Assembly (NCBI GenBank): GCA_025266875.1 | Contig: JALLLT010000018.1 | Span: 186,001-250,000 of the forward strand | Source: Fennellomyces sp. T-0311 | Lineage: Eukaryota; Mucoromycota; Mucoromycetes; Mucorales; Lichtheimiaceae | Length of the DNA stretch: 64,000 nucleotides | Direction: 5' to 3' | Shown: piece by piece, positions 23,250-33,574 of the stretch | How the letters are laid out: each line of letters starts with the position of its first letter | Position numbering within the stretch: the first letter of the stretch is position 1 | The notes under the pieces: generated by a model | What the model saw: only the letters and a program-made list of their open reading frames with translations | The model's database searches: none | Told to the model about the DNA's origin: nothing | Position numbers and translations under genes: made by a program

Positions 23250-24194
23250 AACCTTAGTTGCAGGTTTTCGCTGTCTTCTTTGTCTGTGATCATGGACGCA
23301 AGTGGATGCCCGCAACCAGTAACAGATCCTTGGCAACAATCGAGAAAAGATACGCGTCATCCCGGCAATTAATGATTGATTTACGGCTCTTGCGCTTGGC
23401 GCCAATACATGTTTCATTTGATTCTTGGAGTAACTACACATAATCTTGATGAGTTACATTCTATAATTGACTTACCTTCGTTTGGCATGGCGATATCCAT
23501 GATGTGACAAATGTAGAGTCCACAACATGATGCAACGTTTGATACCCTTGCTCGTTCAAGTCAAGAAACCAGTTGATTAACCCTATCTTTATCGATCGGG
23601 TGCTTCCTTGCTAACATTGACTGCTTGTTGATAATGATATGATTGACATGATGATGCTTTATACGTAAAGCTTCTGGCAAAAGTCCTGTACCATCTTCAA
23701 GCTAGAGGCATATGTTAGCCTTATATAAGTATACGATACTATACTTACTGCTTGATGTTGCTCCTCAGTCAATCGCAAATGTTCTTGGATTTTCCCAGTC
23801 CAGGTGGTTGTCAACATGATTTTGAATCCATTGAAGAGTTGTAGGAGGAAGTTTAGAACGGTCAGCATCGCTGATTTCGGTAGCTCATGATTTCACGTTC
23901 CCAGTGGTATTCTACTTTGACAGTGCCATCCACCAGATGTTTGGCAAGATATTTAGCCGGGCAATTGACTTTGATGGTATTATTTGAGGTTCGCGGCTTT
24001 TTGTACGGTCCATTTGGATTGCGAAGGGGAGCACGTCTTGCATGGTCGCGAATATATATTATACTGCTGAGGTGGGTCTTGGGACGGCCAGATCCACGGA
24101 TACCAGGAATCTGACATATATCTGAAGCCTTAGAGGGGAGGCCCATACTTGCAATTAGTGATGAAGGTGGCATGTTGGCCTGAGTTCTCCTCAA
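23250..24194 (-). pseudogene. Mutator-like transposase, degenerate
   Basis: Reading down the minus strand: a FAR1/FLYWCH-like N-terminal segment (NCPAKYLAKHLVDGTVKVEY followed by HWERE) at about 23880-24000; a LPPTTLQWIQNHVDNHLDW block near 23830, in another frame; and the DDE-core stretch VTGCGHPLASMITDKEDSEN at about 23260-23330, again in a shifted frame. At least two frameshifts make it non-functional. Motif order agrees with the MULE transposases common in mucoralean genomes. Confidence 0.65.
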
Positions 24195-24444
24195 CCCAAC
24201 TATTAAACAAAGCTTGGTTTGGAACTATTCTTTTTTATATACAAGAGAATGATAGTCTGAATGGACGCGGATGACGGACCCAAGATCTTCAGAGGCAGGA
24301 GCCATGTCAATAAAAGTAACACGAAAAACGCGTAGAGGCAGATGAAACTTGCCTCGAAAGAGCTCTGACGTAATTTTTGATGTCGCAGTTCATGCCAGCA
24401 GAAAAGCCCGCCGATCTTCTCTATTGTATTGTATTCACTGCACA

Positions 24445-26945
24445 ATGAAGCTGCCAACAGATCCTCACGATAACCCTCGTTTATACTTGCGCGGTACGTA
24501 CTTACGTAGTATGCTGTTACGATTAGCTATTAAGCATTTTTAGTAGAATATCTGGAACAAAACGACGATACCTTATGGACTCTCCTGGCATTCGATAAAG
24601 CACTTGTGGCGAAATATCCTGGAATCACAAAGAAGACGGCTCACGCGCATGTCAGAGACGATATGGAAGTACTGAAAAAGCTGTATCCTGAGAGTACCCG
24701 AATTCGACATCGCATCACAGCCATTGAAAAGGAATTGAAGGTAAGAAAGTAGCTTCTGTTTGACGCTTTTTTGCCACCGCGCTGATTCTGCCATTGAACT
24801 TTAAGAAAAAGAACGATACGATAAGCAAGTTTTTTACCGATCTTAAACCCACTTTCGAAACCGCAATGTTGACGAAGGAAGTCAGCCAGGTATATTTCTT
24901 TTGGAAGAAGCTATTTATGTGGGTTGAGTTACTAATTACCTGTTTAATACTGGCTACTGCAGGCAACACTGGAAGCAGAATCACTAGGTTTAGCAGCGTC
25001 AGTTGTCAGAGATATACGGCGGAAGAGAGACGTGGACTCCAGTCCAATTCAAACGGCCAACAAGCGACATATGGCTGTGGTAACACAATCATGCCGATCA
25101 GAAAGCCTTTCTTGTTTTAAGCGTTCTACATTTATAGGCGCCAAATGACAGTTCTGGAACTGCAACAAAAAATATGGCCCAATGTGAAGAAATCGACGGA
25201 ATATACGTAAACGCAAGTGGACCATCAGTTGGAACGACCATAAAGCGAGAGGCTTTATACATGAACAGCCAATATAAGAGCGGTCAGAAACTCACTAGCC
25301 GAGAAAGGAAAATTATGGTGTAAGAAAAGCCAGTAAAGGACAGTAAAACAAGGTAGACACGTTAATCTTTTAATCTGTTTGTATCAGGGCTGGAATGTCC
25401 TCTATTTTGGACATCGCCGACAACTCCATGGAATCCCAGCGGTCATTGTTCTCGTCAAGTGAATGGGATCTATTAAGCAGCTACTTCAACAAGAAGTTCC
25501 GTATCAAGACCAATCCACTCCCAGTCTTTCTTGATGATACATGGACCATCCTCTCAAAGGTAATTAGCAAAGCATTCTCCTCGCATACGCTGTAATAATC
25601 TTTCTGTGTAAATAGCTCCCCATCGAAACCGGCAAACATTATCTCTACAAAGCACTTGCGAGCTCAACACTGAGCAAAGAAGATCGCAACATGTTAAAAA
25701 TAATGGAACATTGGTAAGGAGTCAAAACGCGAGCAAGAGCCATCGTGTATGCTGATCATATTTTCCCGCAGCCTTGATGTCATGGATGACTACGCATATC
25801 TCCTTACCAAAGCGGTTGTACCACGGTTGTACACAGAACAGGATTACTTCCGAATCCTATGGTCAAGACTGTTGGAGTTGTTGTTCGGTACAAGCAAAAA
25901 TGTTCGAATCAAAGCGTGAGTTGTTTTGGTTTCTTATTCATGAGGTAGATAAAGTGAAAGTACTTGGCTCTAACCGATGTTACTAGTGGTGAATCGGCAC
26001 CGATTTACTGTACGAACAATAAGGCACAGCTGTATCCTGATCAGGAGAATATAATTGGATTCAAGATTGACGGCCGCCTGATCGTGGATATTGGCGATAA
26101 TGAGAATGACTTGGCTGCCATTGAGGTGGCAAAGGATGACGAGGACAGAAAAATCATCAGAGATATGGGAAAGCTGATCCGTGAGGCAAAGGATGACCTA
26201 GATAATTTGATCCAGAACATAGCAGGTGGAAAACGAGATCCTAGCATCTTCACTTGGATGTTGCAGATTGCAGGTACAATTATACTGGTAAAAAGGTCGC
26301 GAAAAGCGCCAGCTAATCATGCTTTGTTTTGGAATCTGCAGGGGCGAATTGTAGTATCTCGACGATTCACTTGGCAGGCAATGGATTATACACGACAGTG
26401 TATCAACATTCATTCGATCTCCCATTGTCCGTTGACGCCTTCCCAACGTTCCGCAATACCTTGAAATTTCTTCTCGCAATGAAGGTGAGTGGGGACGATA
26501 CAGTCGGGCTTCGTTGAAGGTGGCTAACCAACGGTGATTGTTAATGTTTTGTCAGGAGCATATAACGAAAACGGCCAACAAGTTTGTGGAGGTAAAATCC
26601 CGGCGAAACAGCATCCGTGACAACCTTGGCCAGTTCGCAAGTGAAAGCAGCGATGATGAGGATTATCCATGGACACGCGACACCTGGTATACTCCTCTTC
26701 GAGATGATCCAAAGCGCTCAGTCATTCCGGATCATATGTTTGGCCATTCCAGCAAGCCTTTGGACAGAACTCTTTTGGTGCCCGAGGACAGTACGATTAC
26801 AGTAGAGCATGTAGCAATGCCGTCACAGTTGGAAGGAATTGACCCCTTTGGCTTCAAAAAAGTGGAATCCGGGTGGTACAATGTACACACAGGGAAGACC
26901 ACCGAAGCGCACCCCCTTCACAGTGGCGATCAAAGTGCTGTATAA
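24445..26945 (+). CDS. 620-aa protein, mucoralean family of unknown function
   Basis: Eleven exons (24445-24493, 24544-24740, 24806-24889, 24963-25079, 25138-25319, 25388-25559, 25616-25713, 25772-25915, 25987-26273, 26342-26484, 26556-26945) sum to 1863 nt without a stop, so the gene is intact. Residues 17-80 are helical (YLEQNDDTLWTLLAFDKALV). The middle contains WDLLSSYFNKKF, then DVMDDYAYLLTKAVVPRLY. Residues about 360-420 hold IIGFKIDGRLIVD and IEVAKDDEDRKIIRDMGKLI, an Asp followed by E-x-x-K with flanking helices, which recalls a restriction-nuclease-like core; this is inference. The acidic tail has SESSDDEDYPW. Similar proteins appear in expanded families in Mucorales. It is flanked by repeats and a dead transposase. 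Confidence 0.7.
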
Positions 26946-27048
26946 GAGTCATTCTGCTTTTTGTACATAGCCTGATGCTTTGTACATATGTTTCATCACA
27001 TCTCCTGTAAAAAGCACTTTATACCTAGCGTATGTCGAGGAAAGTATG
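26946..27048. other. 3' flank of 620-aa gene
   Basis: Short AT-rich stretch between the stop codon and the right direct repeat. Confidence 0.4.
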
Positions 27049-27316
27049 GGTGATTTTTCTCTGTAAATCGGTGGCAACTCATGACTCTGGCGTTCATAAC
27101 GTGTGTGCGACTATTTAAGGGCTATTTCCGAATCGCCAACATTCCGATTGATTTTTTTCTGTAAAAAAGAAGGCGCATCCAAAAAAACTTTAAAGAGGCG
27201 AAAGTGTTAGCAGGGCTGTTTTTCGAATGGCGACGGCGATGGATTTGTCATCATGTTGTCGATGTCAGTTTCCATAGTTTAAAAGAAGCTTTTTGCTCGG
27301 CAACGGGGGAATGGAA
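27049..27316 (+). repeat. Dispersed direct repeat, right copy
   Basis: Partner of 20045-20330. On the minus strand an ATG at 27275 opens a frame METDIDNMMTN, then PSPSPFEKQPC and a stop. The left copy keeps the same start and PSPFE but differs after it. It lies 103 nt downstream of the 620-aa gene. Confidence 0.8.
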
Positions 27317-27488
27317 GGATAAAGAAAAAATGTTGTTATCGGAACAAAGGGGGCGGCTTTCGCAAGTGTTTGTGAATGAACCGGAGGAGCCCTCTCATGT
27401 GTTTCAAGCTTGGACTTACCTGATTGGGTAATCAACCTTATCTTATCAAGAAGAGTGACTTTTTTCTTTGGAGGTGCAAAACGACTCC

Positions 27489-27514
27489 AGTGTGCGTGTG
27501 TGTGTGTGTGTGTG
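27489..27514. repeat. (GT)n microsatellite
   Basis: About 12 TG units in the 5' region of the adenylate kinase gene. Confidence 0.85.
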
Positions 27515-27592
27515 TAGGCCATTCCCCACAGCAAAACCCGCCTTTTTCCACACTTCTCTCACTCACACCCTTTTTTTTTTACCTCGCTCAAA

Positions 27593-28649
27593 ATGCTTTG
27601 GGGTCGACATTCGCTCAACGCTGTGCGCCAAACTACACGGCCAACAAGGTTATTTTTCCATGACTGTCCGGTCAATGAATTGCAGCCTCTGCGACTGTTG
27701 CTCTTGGGCAGCCCTGTAAGTGCAATGCATATCGTATGACATAAAACCCGATATTAAAATCGGATATATTCAGGGTTCCGGAAAAGGCACCCAATCCAGC
27801 CGCTTACAAAAAAATTTCAGCGTCGCGCATCTGTCAAGTGGCGACCTGTTACGGCGAAACATCAACCAAAAGACGCCAACCGGGTTGAAAGCAAGCGAAT
27901 ACATGGCCAAGGGGAAGCTGGTGCCGGACGAATTAATGTTGTCGTTGATCGATCAAGAGCTGGCCGCATTTGGCAACCCTGTAAGCTGGCAACGGACGCG
28001 TAGTAATCGGATATGTAACCGGAATCTTAGAACTGGCTGCTGGACGGGTTTCCACGGACAATTTTACAGGCAAAAGCATTGGATGCGATGCTGCAGAAGC
28101 TGACACAGCCTTTGAATCTGGTGATCAATCTCGAGGTGCCAGAAGACGTGATCTTGGAGCGGATTATGGGTAAAAAAAATGCTAGAGTGCTGTTTCGTGG
28201 GAACTGAGACGCAAAGTAACACTTTTTTTTTCAAAATAGACCGGTGGGTGCACATTCCTTCAGGCCGCGTATACAACTTGTCATACAACCCGCCTCGAGT
28301 GCCTGGCATGGATGATGTTACTGGCGAACCCTTATCCAAGCGACCGGATGACAATCCTGAAGTTTTCCGTGTCCGCCTCCAGCAGTACAAAGACATGTGT
28401 GCTCCGATCCTCGACCACTACAGCCCAATCGCCGTCACCCTGCGAGGAAACACCAGCGATGAGATCTATCCACAGATCGAGCGGGAAATCGTAAACCGGC
28501 TGGGCATCCTGCCTGGACCCCTTTCGGTGCCTTCCACAACATCCATGACGGCTGCAGCAGTGTCACGGCACAATCGAGATCAGCGCCAACGACATTCGGT
28601 CGTGGACCAGGAGATAGATGTGGAATCAGCTGCTGCCACAGCCCAGTGA
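27593..28649 (+). CDS. ADK2: GTP:AMP phosphotransferase, adenylate kinase 3 type
   Basis: Exons 27593-27715, 27774-27980, 28031-28169, 28240-28649 give 879 nt, 292 aa. The first 34 residues are basic and amphipathic with no acidic start, as in a mitochondrial targeting peptide. P-loop GSPGSGKGTQ spans the first intron. The AMP-binding part reads LSSGDLLRRNI; the NMP/LID region has DGFPRT and RWVHIPSGRVYNLSYNPPRV (long-form LID without zinc Cys). DDNPEVFRVRLQQY closes the core. The C-terminal 50 residues (Thr/Ala/Arg-rich) exceed the usual length. The enzyme rephosphorylates AMP with GTP in the mitochondrial matrix. Confidence 0.93.
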
Positions 28650-28675
28650 GAAATAAAGGAAACATATCCCCCCCT

Positions 28676-28700
28676 ACGCACACACACACACACACACAAT
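28676..28700. repeat. (CA)n microsatellite
   Basis: About ten CA units just after the adenylate kinase stop codon. Confidence 0.85.
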
Positions 28701-28936
28701 CTCATAAACAATGTATGCATGTCATCAGCAAAACACATATTAGCTCCTTGGCACAAACGAACGGACACCGATCGGAGTGATGCTGCATGAGCATTGTCGG
28801 CAACTTTTTCCCTTTCGAGTAGTCAATTACTGGGAATCCCGCGTATCACCATAACAGTCATAAAAAAGCAGACCATACACATCCCATTGATCTATCTCTC
28901 TTCCCGTACTCCCCTTTCCTCACTTTTATTTTTCTC

Positions 28937-30260
28937 ATGTTCTGCGTGGATTGGAAAAACCCGCACTCAAGACGCCTCTTCTTTTCGTATGGCAAGGACT
29001 GGCTCCTTGTGATCATTATGACCGCCGTGTTCTTTGGCATCGATCTGATCCCTCCATTCCACCGTGAATTCTCATTGCAGGACAAATCAATCATGTACAC
29101 ATTCACTGTTCATGAAACCGTGCCTGCTTGGGCGCTTATGGTAACTTACATAATGGTTGTCCTGGTGATCGCTGATCACAAAATGTTGCCATTAGGTCAT
29201 TTGCCTCGTCGCACCAATTATCCTTATTGGTATCATTGCGCTGTGCTTTACAAGAAGTATGCACGACTTCCACAGTGGCGTACTGGGTAAGTAAAAGGAG
29301 TTGCCAAACCGGTTTTTGTTTTTTTTTTCAGGGGCGAGCAATCACTGATTCGATACTCCTTTAAGGACTCTGTTTGGCGCTATCCATGACCATCATGTTG
29401 ACCGATATCATCAAGGTAAAAAAAAATATGCTCGGCAGATCACTGATTTTTCTGGATTTCTAACACTCTTTACAGATCACTGGGGGAAGGCCGCGGCCCG
29501 ATTTCCTAGCCCGATGCCAACCAGCTCCCGGTGCTGAAGATCCTCCGTTTGGTGTATCCAACTACACTGTTTGTACCACACCAATTGACAGCTATATCAT
29601 GAAGGACGGATACAAGAGCTTTCCAAGTGGCCATTCTTCATGTAAGTGCAGAATCAGGGTGGCGAATGCGTATTGCAAATGACACCATACGCTAGTCTCT
29701 TTTGCCGGATTGGGTTTCGTGGCTTTCTATCTTGCAGGCAAGATGCACATGTTTGATAAGCGCGGGGTAAGTGCTTGTACCATGGTGCTTCTTTGTTCCT
29801 CATGAGCGATTCGGCCTTTAGCATACCTACAAATGCTTTCTGTTCGCGTTCCCTGGTCTTGGAGCGCTATTGGTCGCCTTGTCACGGACACGAGACTACC
29901 GCCATCACTGGCAAGATGTTTTAGTGGGATCATTGTTGGGTGCGTGGACAATGCTTTCTTTGAGATGGTTTTTCTTTTTTTACTGATGTAAGGGATGGAT
30001 TAGGTGCCGGTATTGCGTATTTCGCTTATAGACAGTACTATCCATCACTGATCCATGCGCAGTGTCACAATCCATTTGCACCACGGACCCTCGGATCAAT
30101 GGATGTGCAGGATGATCAATTGGGAAGAGTCCGATATGATGACGAGGGAAGTATCGGAACCGACACTTCATTAGGCGTAACGATGAATCATGAGCCATAT
30201 CACGATCATCGTAGCAAGCCGCCAAGTCCTGTGGGTAACGGATTTCAAGGGCGTTATTAA
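28937..30260 (+). CDS. Lipid phosphate phosphatase, DPP1/LPP type
   Basis: Seven exons (28937-29140, 29196-29286, 29366-29415, 29476-29641, 29696-29766, 29822-29939, 30004-30260) sum to 957 nt, 318 aa. All three PAP2 signature blocks are present: [21 protein letters not shown] (split by an intron) and [17 protein letters not shown]. Six membrane segments are spread as expected (for example [17 protein letters not shown] and [11 protein letters not shown] before [10 protein letters not shown]). The C-terminus is a polar cytosolic tail. Such enzymes dephosphorylate phosphatidate and diacylglycerol pyrophosphate at vacuole or ER membranes. Start at 28937 is the first ATG in frame. Confidence 0.92.
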
Positions 30261-31145
30261 GAAAGTTCTCTTTTGCCATTTTTGTAAAATACACTTTTTT
30301 TTAGAAATCCACATGGTTTTTCCCTTTTTATATGAAGAGATGTTTGTTTATGAGCAATGATGCCAAGCGCTGTAGTTTGTCAATTTAGTCGATTTTAGTC
30401 TGCATATTGCTATGGTGGTCCGCCCGTCACGGTACTGCTACAGATCTTTAAACAATTGATGGTCGTTTTATTTGCACATACGTGCAGGGTGCATATATAT
30501 TTCACGTTACGCCATACGGTTACGTCGTACTCTTTATCCTTCTTGGCTTTTTCGTCTGACGTTGCGAACCTTGCTTCCGATTGGAGATTTATTTCCAGAG
30601 GGATGCACACATCAGTTTATTGCTTGGGAGACAAGTTATCGCAACTGCATAGGTCCCGGCTCATCTCCAAGGAATCAAATCTATATCTTGCCATCGATTG
30701 TCCTGCATACTATAGTCAACTGCTTATGCATACCACGGACATATTTTCTGCTCATCGACTTGGAAAAATAGCCCCTCTTATCCATAACTTCACGGTAAAA
30801 TAGGTATTGCACAGAGGATATTAATACGGCGACGATACATAACGGATAGTGTGTGTATATGTATGTGTTTCCTAGTTACAAAATAGACGTTGTAACTAGG
30901 AGACACTCGTAACTTAAACGTAGGTAATCCATGCGATCACCTGGTCAATGCTGGAAATCAGTTTCAAGTTCTCTTTTTTTTTATTATCTTGCACGTGGCA
31001 TTGAACCTTGAAATCTCGTTTGGTACTGCTTGAACCCTTTTTATCGCGAAAGCAAAAGAAAAAAAAAGGGCGCGGAGTTTACCAGCGCGCAACGACCGTT
31101 TTGCTTTCTTTTTTGTTTCTTTTTGTCCTTTCAATTGCAACGTCG
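30261..31145. other. Intergenic
   Basis: No gene supported. It contains the hairpin at 30870-30901 listed separately and AT-rich sequence. Confidence 0.5.
30870..30901. repeat. Perfect 12-bp inverted repeat
   Basis: Arms TCCTAGTTACAA and TTGTAACTAGGA with an 8-nt loop. It lies in intergenic DNA about 600 nt after the LPP gene. Could be a small transposon end pair or a stem in RNA. Confidence 0.85.
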
Positions 31146-33237
31146 ATGAGTTCGCCTATCAAGGCGCCAATTAATTGTAAAACTGCTACAGTTGCGCTTT
31201 CCATCGCGGCCCTTGCTGGCGCTGTTTATTTATACAAAGATCCGCGCCACTGCCGACGACGATTCTTAACACGGCTATGGTTTATTATATGCAAGCGCGA
31301 TCTAGCAGAAGCCAAATTCGAACGCGAATTGATGCAAGAACGCAAGTGCCACTTTTCAAAGTGAAAAGTAAAAAAGGTTATACTGACTTTAATGACTAGC
31401 CGAACCGGATATAATCGCCAACAACACGCAATATGTAGAAATAAACGGACACCGACTTCGAATCGTTCATATCATTCACGAGCTTGGAAGCCGAGTACCA
31501 TTGTTAGTTTTCATTCATGGTTTGGGTGGTCAGGTAAAATATGGCTTTGCTTGATAGAATGAACGATGCGAGACTTAGGGAAATTATTATGCAGGTATCT
31601 CAGTGGCAAAGCCAGATTGAATACTTTTCGCAGACCGCACACGTGCTTGCGATCGACCTATTGGGATGTGGCAAAAGCGAACTTAGCTATGAGTAACTGT
31701 TGTTCTTTTTCGATCAAAAAGACGGCTATTGACACAAGCTTATAGTTGGGGATCCTACACGACCGATAGTTTGGTAAAGGACGTGACAAGTCTTCTGACG
31801 GAACGGTACCAATACCCATCCACTGTCATCGTTGCACATGCGTATGGGTGCTCCATAGCAACCCATGTGGCAGCCCTACCACAAATCCAGCCCACATTGC
31901 GCGGTCTTGTTCTGATCACGCCCAAGGCGCGTATTGAGGAAACACACGAAAAGGCGCAACGGAATCTGCGTTGGATACCCGATTGGATGTTTGAATGGGC
32001 TCGGACGGCGGATCGGAAGGGTGGGCTCCACAGCAAAAGTGTCGAGCGCTTTTTGGGGTACGACGTTGACGTGGACGACCGGTTGAGACGAAAGTAAGTG
32101 AATGTCCACATCCAACAGTTGTTGGGTTATATCTGAAATTTTCAACACAATGTTAGTCAGCTCCGATGGAGTTTGTTGAGTCGGATATCTGCCTACAAGC
32201 GATTCGTTACCGGTGCCAGTTTCCCGTCAAGACAAATCTATGATAAAATCAAGATGGGCGTGCTCTTGATTAGCGGGAGTGAGGTACTTGGTTCTATGCG
32301 TTGGATAAAGCACACACACATGTTGACGAGGCACTTTAGGACAGGGTAACGCCACCCAACGACGTGAATGTGATTCGTAATTATCTTTTGGGGCTGGACC
32401 CACAAGAGACAAATTGGGATAGCGTGACGCATGCGGATAGTATACGAGTACCTGAGCCCTATATTATACCGGATGTGGGTCATATGCCCATGGTCGTTCA
32501 TCCAGAGCTCGTGAATCCAGTTATTTCCGATTTTCTGATCAAAAACTGTGGTCTTCATACCCTTAGCGGCGCCTGGCAAGCTCAACATCGCACGAAAGGT
32601 GAAAACAAGTGGGACCTGAAAAACTATGAAAAGGTAACGCGCGAATGCTGTATTGCTAGTATGTGTGCTCCCTAACATGTCAATAGTGGGCACGTACGAG
32701 TCCTATTACTTCGGAAGCCATTGGGCCTTCTTTGTTTCGAGCAATGAAAGTGATGCGACAAACCGATCCAAGTCATTGTCCGTCCGCGTTCTTGGCCAAC
32801 TATCCTGAAATCGGATTCATCATTGATATTTCAAACGATACACCACCTTACCGATCAAGTGATTTCGAAGACTCGCGTATTGAATATATTAAACTGAGAA
32901 CAGTATCCAAGATCCCACCAGAACAGGTGGATGTCGATAAATTCATTGAGACTGCTGCTCGGTGTTGGGAGAAACGACCTGCGGCACAGATCGCGGTTCA
33001 TTGTCACTATGGGTAAACAATACGCCAACACGATCCACAAACTGCTAATAATTTACACAACTTTACAGTTTTAATCGCACCGGGTTCTTTATCTGCTGCT
33101 ACATGATTGAACGACTCGGTGTTTCTGTTCCTGACGCACTTCGCTATTTCGCCGATGCCCGTCCACCAGGGATTAGGCACTCACACTTTGTAGACGAGCT
33201 TTATCTCCGTTATGTTTTACCGCACCAACGTTCGTAG
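31146..33237 (+). CDS. Alpha/beta-hydrolase fused to dual-specificity phosphatase
   Basis: Exon 1 from 31146 encodes an N-terminal membrane anchor (TVALSIAALAGAVYLY) followed by a basic stretch. Later exons: 31400-31533, 31595-31692, 31746-32093, 32157-32283, 32340-32633, 32687-33012, 33069-33237, mutually in phase. The hydrolase part has LLVFIHGLGGQ (oxyanion loop), AIDLLGCGKS, a nucleophile region VAHAYGCS (the elbow has Ala-His-Ala-Tyr-Gly, so Tyr replaces Ser), and DVGHMP for the His. The phosphatase part ends HCHYGFNRTG, the HCx5R loop, with NTDPSH-like lead-in similar to RNA- or PIR-type phosphatases. The exon 1-2 junction is one nucleotide out of phase with the only donors seen. Role unknown; the pairing predicts a lipid or phosphoester substrate. 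Confidence 0.75.
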
Positions 33238-33574
33238 AAGAAGAACAATCAATTGTGTATATTGAACATTTTTGAAACCTCATCTTTTTCCTTAGTAACA
33301 TAATAATTTTGCAGCAACATTCTTCTATGTAGTAATTTCGAACATCAGCGTTCCTTTCGTTTTATTCTTTCATTTGTTCCAATCACACACATTCCTTTTC
33401 TTTCATAATCAACCTGCTTTTTTTTTAGACGCAGGATATATTCCACTTGCTTTTGTTTATGTTTTCTTTTTGCCCAGTGATATGTTTTTTAACAAAAGGT
33501 AGTTATATTTTGTAGCAGAATCGCATAAATAAATTAAAGAGATGAAAAAAGTTAAATAAATAATAATGCTAAAC
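33238..33574. other. Convergent 3' flanks
   Basis: AT-rich gap of 337 nt between two converging genes; nothing else seen. Confidence 0.5.
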
